From: Synchiropus splendidus
Taxonomy: Eukaryota; Chordata; Actinopteri; Syngnathiformes; Callionymidae
NCBI RefSeq assembly: GCF_027744825.2
Contig: NC_071334.1
Location: forward strand, 2,384,437 to 2,448,436
Direction: 5' to 3'
DNA: 64,000 nucleotides
Under the pieces are notes generated by a model. That model was not told the DNA's origin and did no database searches. It saw only the letters and a list, made by a program, of their open reading frames with translations. This document shows, one piece after another, positions 23,133 through 34,064 of the stretch; the stretch's first letter is position 1, and each line of letters begins with the position of its first letter. The position numbers were made by a program, and so were the translations under genes.

Positions 23133-23133
<1 letters not shown>

Positions 23134-23226
<93 letters not shown>
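23134..23226. repeat. Long (TG)n microsatellite
   Basis: About 46 uninterrupted TG dinucleotides, the longest dinucleotide tract of this type in the window. It abuts GGACC repeat copy 4. Confidence 0.97.
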
Positions 23227-23228
<2 letters not shown>

Positions 23229-23229
23229 C

Positions 23230-23405
23230 AGGCCACAAGTTTAGGCCTCAATTTGAGGATTAAAATGTTTCAATAACCAAGTCATTTCAACTGGGTTCCA
23301 GTTTGGTTCAGAGTCCTGGTTCAGATTAGCCACAGGTTTAAGGAGAGAGGCTGAGGAAAGGGTGATGCCCATGAGAGGTCCCCACAAGGACAGGGAGACA
23401 ATCGA
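23230..23405 (-). repeat. GGACC-flanked short repeat, copy 4 (inverted)
   Basis: On the plus strand it begins TTAGGCCTCAATTTGAGG, runs through GGTTCAGAGTCCTGGTTCAG, and ends GAGAGGTCCCCACAAGGACAGGGAG. It is the reverse complement of copies 1 and 2, joined to the TG tract on its left. Confidence 0.75.
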
Positions 23406-23654
23406 CAGTGTCTGTGTCTCCAGCCCTCGATTGAGTGTTTCAGTGTCACCTGCTTCACGCTAACTGCGCGGTTTCATCACTGACACCACTGGCAGCGCGG
23501 CGTCAGGTGGATGTGTCGCTCCGCCGGATCGGCGGGTCAAGTCAGCCTGCTGTCGTCCGAGTCAGAGCCTGTCATGAGTCACAGCTGCCTGCCATCACAC
23601 ACACATCACACTAATAACCCACATGAATATGAATACTCTCACACTCTCTCTCTC

Positions 23655-23885
23655 TCACACGCACACACACACACACACACACACAGACTAGTTTGTATTT
23701 CTGTCTTTGTGAGGACCTCTGGTTGTCCCCAGCCTCTCGCTCTAAACCTAACCCTCCAGAACACATGGCTCACCTGAACCAGGACTCTGGACCAGACTGG
23801 AACCCACTTATTTTGAAGTCTTCCTCTGAGGCTTCACCTTGTGGGGTCCAGATAAAGGGTCCCCACATTGACATAAGGTCCTCAT
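23655..23885 (+). repeat. CA tract plus GGACC-flanked short repeat, copy 5
   Basis: The CA tract (about 23659-23686) is followed by GTTTGTATTTCTGTCTTTGTGAGGACC, TCTAAACCTAACCCTCC and AACACATGGCTCACCTGAACC. It ends CCTTGTGGGGTCC / GGGTCCCCAC. Confidence 0.75.
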
Positions 23886-24119
23886 AAGGATAGTGTTTAG
23901 TCAAGAAGTGACAAATGAGGATCAACCAGGTAGACACACACACGCGCACACACACACACACACAGGAAGTGACCTGGTTCTGACAGCAGATGAAAACACA
24001 AGAAAGTGTGTCGACTCCTCAGAAGTGCTGATGGGAACCTTCAGGTGTCAGGTGACGTCCGTTTCCTCTCATTATATTTCTTGGTTTGTTTGTTTGCTGC
24101 TTACGTTTGTTTGTGATTT

Positions 24120-24600
24120 CCAAACGCACGGCGGCGGCTCAGATCTGCTGCCTCGGCACTTTTTCTCCTGTGGTAGCATGTTTGAACCTGCTGAGTCAGC
24201 ATGTGAGTGTGGCTGACACGCGGGCGGAGGGGGGTCGCAGCCGCGCACCACCTGTGCCAAATTGCTTTCCGGGGCGGGTGGAGCGGCGAGGGCCGCGGCG
24301 GGGCCCCCTCCTGGCCCCAGGTCACTGACTCCCATCGCCGGACCCGGAGCCATAATTATGAACACGCAACACGACCGGTGATTCATCAAAACTGTCGATG
24401 ACATTCTGCACAGAGTGACAACTTCTCAAAGCTGAAGGTTCCCAGGAGAGGCGGGAGGGGGGGGGGACAGAGGTTCTGTCGGGGAGCCCAGCAGTTATTA
24501 GAACCGGAGGCCCGACGGCGGTTCGGGGGCCGAGCCCGGGCCGGCCCAGTGGCTTCACATGGCCCGGCCACAGCTGGCCACACGTGTGCAGGCCGTGGCT
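24120..24600. promoter_or_regulatory. GC-rich candidate regulatory block with a perfect MARE
   Basis: This is a GC-rich, repeat-free segment. It contains the T-MARE at 24189-24201, an E-box CACCTG near 24249, GCCATAATTATGAAC near 24350 (homeodomain-type) and GTGATTCATCAAAAC near 24378. It is 3' of mafa, about 7 kb beyond the mafa stop codon. Enhancer function is inferred from motif content only. Confidence 0.35.
24189..24201. promoter_or_regulatory. Perfect T-MARE (Maf recognition element)
   Basis: TGCTGAGTCAGCA is the exact 13-bp palindromic consensus bound by Maf proteins. Such an exact match is not expected by chance in 64 kb (roughly 0.002 expected, allowing either central base). Confidence 0.6.
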
Positions 24601-24794
24601 CCAGGACTTAACTGGAGAAACAATGGAGAGAAAAGTGGTGTTAGATGTAGATACAGGAAGATCGGTCACTGGTTTGGGCTTCAACACACACTGTTCCTGA
24701 TGATGTACATGTACACACAAACACACACCCACACACACAGACTGCTACACTGTTGTGAATGTGAATCAGTCCGTGTGTGTGTGTGTAATACTCT

Positions 24795-25003
24795 GGTGTG
24801 AGCCAGTCTTGGACAAGGCACAGATCTTATGAGGACATTTTGCTTTGTGAGGACATATAGAGTTTTGAGGGTGAAAACGTCAAAATAACTGGGCTTCAGT
24901 TTGGTTCAGAGTCCTGGTTCAGGTCAGCCATGTGTTATAGTGGGAGGGCTGGGGAAAGGGTGTTGGCCATGACAGGTCCCCACAAGGACAGAAATACAAG
25001 CCT
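24795..25003 (-). repeat. GGACC-flanked short repeat, copy 6 (inverted)
   Basis: It starts after a TG tract and ends GACAGGTCCCCACAAGGACAG with AAATACAAGCCTGTG beyond. The middle holds GGTTCAGAGTCCTGGTTCAGG. It has the same orientation as copy 4. Confidence 0.7.
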
Positions 25004-25159
25004 GTGTGTAAGTGTGTGTGCTACAGAAGGTAAGCCGAGCCACCGAGACGCTGACTGTGTTGAATCTCAGCAGCTCCAGACGCCAGAGACTCACCGGCTC
25101 TTCACCCTGGTTTTGTTTCTCACTTGCAGCTCGGCTGGAACCAGTTGATGGAGAAACAC

Positions 25160-25280
25160 ACGTACGCTTGTGCTGCTGTCTTTGTGGGGACCTCTTACGG
25201 CCATCACCCTTTCCCCAGCCTCTGCCCCTCAGCCTAACCACCCGAAACACATGGCTCACCTGAACTTTAATCTTCAAATG
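25160..25280 (+). repeat. GGACC-flanked short repeat, copy 7 (truncated)
   Basis: It opens GCTGTCTTTGTGGGGACCTC and contains CTCAGCCTAACCACCC and AACACATGGCTCACCTGAAC. It then stops early at TTCAAATGGGCCCC. Confidence 0.65.
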
Positions 25281-25435
25281 GGCCCCACACCTCCACACAC
25301 ACGAGGAGACACTAACTTCACAACACACTAAACTGTTCACATATATTCAGAACAAACACATGTTCACAAAACAAATTACCACACAAGTGGCACCACATCT
25401 GTCCATCACACACACCACAGCACATCAGTCACTCA

Positions 25436-27692
25436 CAAAACAAAGTACTGTCGCGCACACGTGCCCATAACAAACACAAAACAAAGTACTGTCCCGCACA
25501 CTTTGTCCCGCACACGTGCCCATAACAAACACAAAACAAAGTACTGTCCCGCACACGTGCCCATAACAAACACAAAACAAAGTACTGTCCCGCACACTTT
25601 GTCCCGCACACGTGCCCATAACAAACACAAAACAAAGTACTGTCGCACACACTTTGTCCCGCACACGTGCCCATAACAAACACAAAACAAAGTACTGTCC
25701 CGCACACGTGCCCATAACAAACACAAAACAAAGTACTGTCCAGCACACGTGCCTATAACAAACACAAAACAAAGTACTGTCCCGCACACGTGCCCATAAC
25801 AAACACAAAACAAAGTACTGTCCAGCACACGTGCCCATAACAAACACAAAACAAAGTACTGTCCCGCACACGTGCCCATAACAAACACAAAACAAAGTAC
25901 TGTCCAGCACACGTGCCCATAACAAACACAAAACAAAGTACTGTCCCGCACTCTTTGTCCCGCACACTTTGTCCCGCACACGTGCCCATAACAAACACAA
26001 AACAAAGTACTGTCCCACACACTTTGTCCCGCACACGTGCCCATAAAAAACACAAAACAAAGTACTGTCCCGCACACGTGCCCATAACAAACACAAAACA
26101 AAGTACTGTCCCGCACACGTGCCCATAACAAACACAAAACAAAGTACTGTCCCGCACACGTGCCCATAACAAACACAAAACAAAGTACTGTCGCACACAC
26201 TTTGTCCCGCACACGTGCCCATAACAAACACAAAACAAAGTACTGTCCCGCACATGTGCCTATAACAAACACAAAACAAAGTACTGTCCCGCACACGTGC
26301 CCATAACAAACACAAAACAAAGTACTGTCCAGCACACGTGCCTATAACAAACACAAAACAAAGTACTGTCCCGCACACGTGCCCATAACAAACACAAAAC
26401 AAAGTACTGTCCAGCACACGTGCCCATAACAAACACAAAACAAAGTACTGTCCCGCACACGTGCCCATAACAAACACAAAACAAAGTACTGTCCAGCACA
26501 CGTGCCCATAACAAGCACAAAACAAAGTACTGTCCCGCACTCTTTGTCCCGCACACTTTGTCCCGCACACGTGCCCATAACAAACACAAAACAAAGTACT
26601 GTCCCACACACTTTGTCCCGCACACGTGCCCATAAAAAACACAAAACAAAGTACTGTCCCGCACACGTGCCCATAACAAACACAAAACAAAGTACTGTCC
26701 CGCACACGTGCCTATAACAAACACAACACAAAGTACTGTCCCGCACACGTGCCCATAACAAACACAAAACAAAGTACTGTCCCGCACACGTGCCCATAAC
26801 AAACACAAAACAAAGTACTGTCCCACACACTTTGTCCCGCACACGTGCCCATAACAAACACAAAACAAAGTACTGTCCCGCACACGTGCCCATAACAAAC
26901 ACAAAACAAAGCACTGTCCCGCACACGTTCCCATAACAAACACAAAACAAAGTACTGTCCCGCACACGTGCCAATAACAAACACAAAACAAAGTACTGTC
27001 CCGCACACTTTGTCCCGCACACGTGCCCATAACAAACACAAAACAAAGTACTGTCCCGCACACGTGCCCATAACAAACACAACACAAAGTACTGTCCCGC
27101 ACACTTTGTCCCGCACACGTGCCCATAACAAACACAACACAAAGTACTGTCCCGCACACGTGCCCATAACAAACACAAAACAAAGTACTGTCCCGCTCAC
27201 GTGCCCATAACAAACACAAAACAAAGTACTGTCCCGCACACGTGCCCATAACAAACACAAAACAAAGTACTGTCCCGCACACTTTGTCCCGCACACGTGC
27301 CAATAACAAACACAAAACAAAGTACTGTCCCGCACACGTGCCCATGACAAACACAAAACAAAGTACTGTCCCGCACACGTGCCAATAACAAACACAAAAC
27401 AAAGTACTGTCCCGCACACTTTGTCCCGCACACGTGCCCATAACAAACACAAAACAAAGTACTGTCCCGCACACTTTGTCCCGCACACGTGCCCATAACA
27501 AACACAACACAAAGTACTGTCCCGCACACTTTGTCCCGCACACGTGCCCATAACAAACACAACACAAAGTACTGTCCCGCACACGTGCCCATAACAAACA
27601 CAAAACAAAGTACTGTCCCGCACACGTGCCCATAACAAACACAAAACAAAGTACTGTCCCGCACACGTGCCCATAACAAATACAAAACAAAG
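25436..27692. repeat. 2.25-kb minisatellite, about 49 units of 41/55 bp
   Basis: The basic 41-bp unit runs GTACTGTCCCGCACACGTGC then CCATAACAAACACAAAACAAA. Some units carry an extra 14 bp (GCACACTTTGTCCC), giving 55 bp. Counting GTACTGTC starts gives about 49 units, with near identity between most of them. Each unit has a canonical E-box CACGTG and the SOX/TCF-type word AACAAAG. A block at about 25695-26120 recurs at about 26284-26709, exactly 589 bp away, sharing rare variants (CTCTTTGTCC at 25951/26540, CCTATAAC at 25752/26341). All three minus-strand frames lack stops over long stretches, because 41 is not a multiple of 3 and the unit has no reverse stop. These open frames are by-products of the repeat, not genes. 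Confidence 0.97.
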
Positions 27693-27884
27693 CTGATCAA
27701 ACTACTCCGAAGATTAAAGGACAAGTAACGGCGACGCACTGTGACACACAGAGACAGCACCACACCTCCTGCACCGCCAAACGACAAAACTCGGCACAAA
27801 AATTCACTCAGTCATCCACATCTTTTCAGAGTCAGTGAGTGAGTCTGTCTCTCATCAACAGACAGACGGTGCGCGGTGACGGCC

Positions 27885-27897
27885 TGCTGAGTCAGCG
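27885..27897. promoter_or_regulatory. Near-perfect T-MARE
   Basis: TGCTGAGTCAGCG matches 12 of 13 positions of the T-MARE. It lies 3.5 kb beyond the mafa stop codon, just outside the minisatellite. Confidence 0.4.
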
Positions 27898-29810
27898 GAA
27901 ATCAGCCGAGTGATGGAGCGGATCAGTGCAGCAGCGAGAGAATGGAATGATGAAGACGGGGAATTTGTCACCAGACACGACGGAGCTTCGAAGTGACTTC
28001 ATCAGTATTAAAAATATGTATTCTTATTTTCACATTGGTTGTGAAGTGTCTGCGTGAACACGACGGTCGTCGCGTTCAGAGACTGAAGCAACGAAAGAGA
28101 ATAAATGGCGTGGCTGAGAGTGAGCCCAGGAGGCCGGGGTACGGGACGGTGCTGCAGGTACAGCGTCGCAGCTGCAGCTGAAGATCATGGCGTGGGGTTT
28201 TGTGATGCACTGTAGTGCTTTCCAGGGTGTCCCTCTACTCCCACTGTGTGTGTGTGTTCAGCGTGTGTTCAGGTTGTCACCTCCTTCATGTCACTTTCCT
28301 CGGTGCATCCATCTCTCTTCAGAGGTCACATTCATCTCTCTTCAGAGGTCACAGTGCCGGAGCAGCAGTTGAAGTTAAGACGAAGTTCTGGGTCTGCCCC
28401 GGGGCCTCCTCCTTGCAAACGAATCACTCTGTAAAGATCATCAAAGCTTGTCTTCAAACTCAGCGGAGGACGCCCTGGAAAGCCATTCATCCCAGTCGTA
28501 AACAACTGTCTGACAGAGAGACATGATTTTCAGTTGACCTCTGTATGTTTCGTGGTCAGTGGGAGGAAATCAGAGTGACAGACTGAAGCCCTGATGACCG
28601 ACGGAATGAAGGTCCCGTCGATGTGAACCACCTTCACCTCCCACGCTCTACTTCCAGGTCGCAAAAAATAAAGTAAGAACTTCCTTACGACAGAAGAGAG
28701 ACTTTTCCATTTTCAAGGAAGGACAAGAATAGCTACGCTAAACACGTCCACATTCAAAGTGAGGGTGTTTGGGAGCTGAGAATGGAGTTAGAAATTGGGT
28801 TTTTCGTACCTCTTCCCTTTCAATCCGAGAGTGAGGGCGACGCACGGACCGGTCGATTTCTGGAATCACGCATCCCGGGCCTGGGTTCGAGGGTTCTCAG
28901 TGACCAGGAGGAGGTCCAGGACCAGACGGAGACACCTCCACCTCGGCTTGGAAACATCTGCTAGTAATTTAACTGTGAAGGAAAATAACAATCTTCATTA
29001 ATACAACAGGATCACAACTGAATTTCACCTCAAAATCAGAATATAAATGTGTAGTAGTGCACTTACATCAGCAGCTCGCCTTGGATTTGTCTTCTTCAGA
29101 TTTTTCTTGAACAATAAAACGGTACATCAAACACATCTTTTAAGGAGGCCTTGAAGTGGGCTACAAAATGGAATCAAAATAGAAACACAATGAACCAAAC
29201 TGACTAATTTCCTTCGGATTTACATTTGTGGGTTATTTATTTAACACTGACGCGTTTCATCTCTCAGATTCCTGCCAAGTTTTATAGTGTCACCAACGGT
29301 CAAAGCAAAACGATCCAGAGAGAATATCGCATGATGGATATTGGGGTTCCGCACATAACCCATGGCACACTTTGACGTAGCAACAACAACAAAAAACGGG
29401 ATGTTCATGGAAGTCAGGTGAAGCAAAGGGCAGTGACGAGAAGAGGCCGGGATCCGCGCTGTGAGCGCGGGGAGGAGGCGCGCCGAGGCCCGCTGTCTGG
29501 TGGAGGACCGGAGCGCAGCGCTGCCGACAGAATCACACTTTCAACATGAATTTCTGAAAGCCCCATTTAAATGTCTAAAATATGTTCGGTGATTTTAGGA
29601 GATGGTGTTTCTCTTTACACGTAAACGATTCGTTAAAAGACTGACATTAACCGCACCGAAAACACTGTTTTTCTGTGGTTTATTTTCTTCGGGGAGCAAC
29701 GACAGCGATCCGGCCTGAAATAGAACACAAGATGTTCTGACACATGTTGAATAATTGAACAGCGTTGGTTTCATTCCCAACGACAAGGACATCAGTCGGG
29801 GCGCGGTTTT
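27898..29810. other. Non-coding stretch 3' of mafa
   Basis: No gene was recognised. A 23-bp tandem duplication (ATCTCTCTTCAGAGGTCACA-type) lies at about 28310-28352. 29440-29525 is GC-rich. Open frames near 27993-28181 and 28782-28964 have no recognisable domains. Confidence 0.4.
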
Positions 29811-29826
29811 TTTTGGGACAGAACTT

Positions 29827-31376
29827 TTTATTAAACATTATGAAAACAAGATTCTCAACAACGCTCCACTGTTTGTTCACATGTTGACACGTTCATCGAA
29901 TAAATATAGAAATCATATGTACAGATATACATCGACAGCACTGTGCAGAAGTTTCGACCCAATCGGAGTGATTTTTGGACTTCACATTTGAACGCAAACG
30001 CTCGCCTGAATAAAAAAAATCAACAAATGCCTTTAAGTTTTTATGCTTAAAAAAAGTTATTAATTTTAAATTATAGTTAATTTCTTAAAACACAAAACAA
30101 ACAAGAATAAATACATACAAAAATAAAGGAGTTAGGCCTCATCATCCAGCAAACGTGCTGCGGTAAACACAACGAACGAGCGTCAAATGTTTGACATATT
30201 TTTGAAGCTGAACTTACAATACATTTGATTTAAATATGAATCAGTAAAATGTTTTTTTTTTTTTCGAAAGTGCCAGGATAATGACAATAATAATAATTCG
30301 CGGGAAATACGATTTTTCACGGATGAAAAGTTATTTTCAAAAGGTATTTTTGGAGGGAAATTATGGCGCAAGAAAATACCCCCCTGTGTAAAACGAACAT
30401 TCAAATTAAAGCAGATTAAAAACATTTCTATCGAATTGAATTTGCTTTTCAAAAACGCATGTTTGATTCAAAATTCCCCAGACGCCATCAACAAGTGGCT
30501 TCCTTCTGCACAATATTGCACATGTATCCAGGCAGCAGAATAAAAGAACACACGAATCAGGGATTTCTTTTTCACAGAGCGATAATTCCTGAAAACAATC
30601 GAGCATTGAATTTCACCAACAGGCCGCATGATTCCGCCAAATATATATATGTGCATATATAAAAAATGAAACCAAAACGGTGCATAGAGTTTAGCAGCGA
30701 GTCCAGTCTTCATCCAAAATGTACATCCGGGTTGTTTCACAACTCAGCAGTGTCCGACACCAAGTAGAAAACGAGTTTGATCTCTTGTTAGTTGGACAGC
30801 CGAGAGGAGGATAGATAGATTTGCATGCTGTAACATACAAATATTTAAGACATGAGCAACAGAAAAAAAGAACAGCTCTACACATATGTACATGTGGAAA
30901 TAAATACAGTCTTAATCTGGCTCAGGTTATCTCTTTCTAAATCATATAAAAGTTCTGATTGAAAAGTTTCATGAGCAGGGGGGTGTCGCAGGCCTGTACT
31001 GGATGATGGAAGGACGGAGGGAGGAGAGAACCGGGCCATGCTTTCCATACAGATGACAGGAGGTACCGTACATGTCCTGCATGCAGGGTTTGTAAAAGTG
31101 TGTGTGTGTGTGTGTGAGGGGGGAAGCTAGAGTCACACAAAAGTCTGTGCGCGTGAACATGGCCTCCTTCAAAAAGAAACACCTCTCATCCGCTCTCTTT
31201 CTTTTAAGACAAGTTAAGACTTCTGGACCAGAGGAAGAAGAAAAAGGAGTGATCCCATATCAGATGTTTAAGACTCGAAATGCGCACGAGGATTATTTCC
31301 GTGCGCGCCAAAATATTTTTTTTTTTTCATTTACTATTGTTATTTTTTTTGTAAATGAGGAGTCGAGAGAGGGTCT
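29827..31376 (-). other. mafa: Probable mafa 3'UTR
   Basis: The stretch downstream of the mafa stop is AT-rich with long A/T runs, unlike the GC-rich coding sequence. It ends with an AATAAA signal on the minus strand at 29832-29827. No better-placed signal was noted closer to the stop. A roughly 1.55-kb 3'UTR is plausible for a large Maf. The exact cleavage site and end are inferred. Confidence 0.45.
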
Positions 31377-32300
31377 TCACATGAAGAACTCGGCCTGCTT
31401 CGCAGACTGATCTCTGGCGCCGGGGTTGTAGGTCCGGCTGGCCAGCTTCTCGTACTTCTCCTTGTATAGGTCCCGCTCTTTGGCGAGCCGAGCCACGTCC
31501 TGCTTCAGCTGCTCCACCTGGTTCTGCAGGGTGCACTTCTCCGTCTCCAGCATGTGTCTCTGCTGGACGCGCTTGAAGCGGCAGGACTGCGCGTAGCCTC
31601 GGTTCTTCAGGGTGCGTCTCTTCTGCTTCAGGCGGATCACCTCCTCCTTGCTGAAGCCGCGCAGTTGCCGGTTCAGCTCCCGCACCGTCATGCTCACCAG
31701 CTGCTCGTCGGAGAAGCGGTCCTCGAGCCGGGCGTGGTGGTGGTGGTGATGGTGGTGGTGGTGGTGCGGCTGGTGGTGGTGCGCCGCCGAGGCCGCGGAC
31801 AGGTCCTCGCCGACGTACTGCTGGCCGCGGAAGCCCTCGTAGGCCTGGTGGTGGTGGTGGTGGTGGTGCGCGTTCCCGATCAGGGCCTCCACCGCGTCCT
31901 CCGGGGTGAGGTTGAGCGCCTCCGGGTTGATGTGGTGCTGGTAGCTGGGGATCCAGTACAGGTCCTCCAGAGGAGGCTTCCCTGCAGTGTTGTGATTGGT
32001 GTTTCCGCTGCTGTTGTTGCTGCTGCTGCCGCCGCCGGTGCTGGTGACCCCGCTGCTCAGGCTCTGGCTCGGCTGCACCCCCGGGCTGGGCGCGCAGAAG
32101 CTGGGCGAGGAAGGCACGGAGGAGCAGGGCGTGCTGATGGGGGTGGAGGACAGGGAGCCGGAGGGAAGCCGGTGGCAGTAGCGCTCGGCCTCCGGCGGCT
32201 CCTTCTTCACCTCAAACTTCATCAGGTCGAAGTCGTTGACGTACTCGATGGCCAGCGGGCTGTTGGGCAGCTCTGCGCTCATGGCGAGGTCGGTGGCCAT
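31377..32300 (-). CDS. mafa: MafA, large-Maf bZIP transcription factor
   Basis: This is a single-exon gene of 307 residues, as usual for MAFA. The start is the ATG giving [20 protein letters not shown], which aligns with the vertebrate MafA N-terminus; the upstream in-frame Met is 5'UTR. Layout: acidic/Pro-Ser-Thr transactivation domain 1-120, with V31-K32-K33-E34 as a SUMO-type site and S49, T53, T57, S61 and S65 in the GSK3 phosphodegron spacing. Then come [14 protein letters not shown] (129-142), His runs at 145-151 and 179-189, the extended homology region 192-222, the basic region 223-248 ([20 protein letters not shown]), and a leucine zipper with L251, L258, L265, L272, Y279 and L286. 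MafA homo- or heterodimers bind MARE sites and activate insulin and crystallin genes. MafB is less likely: [18 protein letters not shown] and the zc3h3 neighbour both fit MafA. No frameshift is seen. Confidence 0.96.
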   Translation of the reverse strand: MATDLAMSAELPNSPLAIEYVNDFDLMKFEVKKEPPEAERYCHRLPSGSLSSTPISTPCSSVPSSPSFCAPSPGVQPSQSLSSGVTSTGGGSSSNNSSGNTNHNTAGKPPLEDLYWIPSYQHHINPEALNLTPEDAVEALIGNAHHHHHHHQAYEGFRGQQYVGEDLSAASAAHHHQPHHHHHHHHHHHARLEDRFSDEQLVSMTVRELNRQLRGFSKEEVIRLKQKRRTLKNRGYAQSCRFKRVQQRHMLETEKCTLQNQVEQLKQDVARLAKERDLYKEKYEKLASRTYNPGARDQSAKQAEFFM

Positions 32301-33350
32301 GTCAGTCCATGCGACGACTCCCGCTCTCACAGCCGAACCGACGGCGGGCGCCCCTCGGGGATACAGGTTGCGGGCAGGAATAAAAGCCTGTATGGTGTGT
32401 GTGTGTGTGTATATGTATATATATAGACAGAGAGAGAGAGTCACGCACACGCCCGGTGCGTGGGGCCCGGCGAGTGGGTGGAGGAACTTATTAAGGCTGC
32501 TCGTCCGGCTGCTATATTTAGCGGCGTGAATTTACGTGGACATGTAAATGAACTTGTACACCTGCCAGTGGGTGTCCGCTCCTCGGCTCTTGTTGTCAAC
32601 TTATCCCGGGTCAAGCGCGGGTTTATGCCAGGAGCCCCCCGGGGCCGCGGGATCTGGAGACACCGAGTCCTGGCTTCACCTCCGCTTCGATTTACAGTCC
32701 GTCACAGAGAAGATATTCTCCCAGCAGCAGCATCCTCCTCCTCCTCCTCCTCCTCCTCCCGTGACACTCGATCACCGCTGGGGGGGTCAAGTCACCGCTG
32801 CCGGCTCCAAACTTTCTCATTTAAAAAAAAAAAACAAAAAAGGAAAGGGGCGCATGCGTGCGTAAAAACCTCTCCAAAGAGTCCAGTGCGCGCGCTGGGA
32901 GAAGTTTTTAAAGTTCTCGGACCAGGTCCAGTCCAAAGGTCCCAGTCCTCGCTGGACCACGCACAGCGGCACGTTGTGATCGGAAAGATAAATCCCACGC
33001 CCCGCACCGACTCTGACTCGAGCTGCACCCACGCAGTGTCACTGAGGCGCTGGGAGGGAGGCAAGACTTATAAAGCCGGAGGGTTCCACCCACTGTGGGG
33101 TGTGCCGGGCCAATGGGAGGAGGCGGCGGCGGCGCATTTGCATCGTCCTATCCCGGACCGGCATCCCCGAGACGAGCCGAGTGGAGCCGAGCGGCGGGGA
33201 ACAGGTGCGCTCATCCCCCCTCTAGTGCCCGAGCAGGTGCAACTGCACGGCGGAGTAAGACGAGAGCGGCTCCCAGAAGAAACTCTCTACTGCCTGGAAG
33301 CGTTTCAAAACAGCGGGCCAGTTATGTAACTGAGGTTCGGATCGGGTTTC
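31400..33350. promoter_or_regulatory. mafa: CpG-rich island over mafa coding and promoter region
   Basis: High GC and frequent CpG run from the mafa coding region to about 33350. Possible core elements for the minus strand include TAAATATAG at 32513-32520, about 215 bp upstream of the ATG. Farther upstream (plus-strand coordinates) are a CCAAT box at 33110-33114 and an octamer-like ATTTGCAT near 33135. A plus-strand TATAAAG lies at 33069-33075. Long open frames antisense to mafa arise from the GC-rich sequence and are not called genes. Confidence 0.5.
32513..32520 (-). promoter_or_regulatory. mafa: Possible TATA-like element of mafa
   Basis: The minus-strand sequence is CGCTAAATATAGCAGCC, about 215 bp upstream of the start codon in a GC-rich context. 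The transcription start is not determinable here. Confidence 0.35.
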
Positions 33351-34060
33351 CGCGCGGCACTTAATGGTTTTGATGTATATTCTCCACATTACTTTATTAC
33401 AACCTGAAATGACTCACTTTTATCTCCGTTAATGGACCTCTGATTCAGTACCAGGTCACTTCCACTCTCCGGAACAGCCTCAGTGAGAGCCAAATATTCG
33501 GGCCAAAACTGGTTTTGACAGGGATTTCCACACTTCAGGCCAGGCTCGGTTTTAAACAAGAGTGTTATGACTATGCTGAAAGCTCTTCTCTGTGGAGCAA
33601 AGAAGCTAGAGACCCGGAGGCACTCGGATTCACTCATGCTCTGTCAAACACTTCTTTCTTTTTCGTCTCAGACAAAAGCAGAGTGTCGACACGTTCGATT
33701 CCGGCACCCAGCAAGTCCTGTCCACTCAGTTTTGTTGCTCATTTGTTGTGCTGCTGCATTCAGCAGTGCATAGCAATCCAGATTTGAATTCAGCAGCTGT
33801 CATTTGTCCTGTTCCTTTTGCCATAATATGTTAAAACTTGACCTGTTGTTGTGTTCATCAGTTAGTAGCATTTTCCTCTTACTTCCTGAATTATTGTGTA
33901 TTATTTTGCGCGTATACAAGCCACGATCCAGACTCAGAGGTGACAATAAACAGCGTCACACTACAACCACGCAGAATCGTAAAGCTCAAGGAAACAAAGG
34001 GGGATGTTACACAACAACAAACCATGGAACACAATGATCTTTCACTAAACTAACACTTAT
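33351..34060. other. Non-coding upstream flank of mafa
   Basis: No gene or repeat was recognised. Short open frames only. Confidence 0.4.
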
Positions 34061-34064
34061 GAAT

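Noticed and set aside
22787..23251. Frames made of His-Thr repeats
   Set aside because: They are translations of the TG microsatellite and the 19-bp minisatellite.
25425..27799. Long minus-strand open frames (up to 476 codons) rich in Cys, Val and Phe
   Set aside because: They are a by-product of the 41-bp minisatellite, open in all three frames. There is no signal of selection, start context or domain.
31554..32426. 290-codon plus-strand frame, Val- and Ala-rich, across mafa
   Set aside because: It is the antisense shadow of the mafa coding sequence; its Val runs are the complement of the His runs.
32460..33329. 289-codon plus-strand frame upstream of mafa
   Set aside because: It lies in CpG-island sequence, where stop codons are rare. 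It has no domain, no splice signals and low-complexity stretches.
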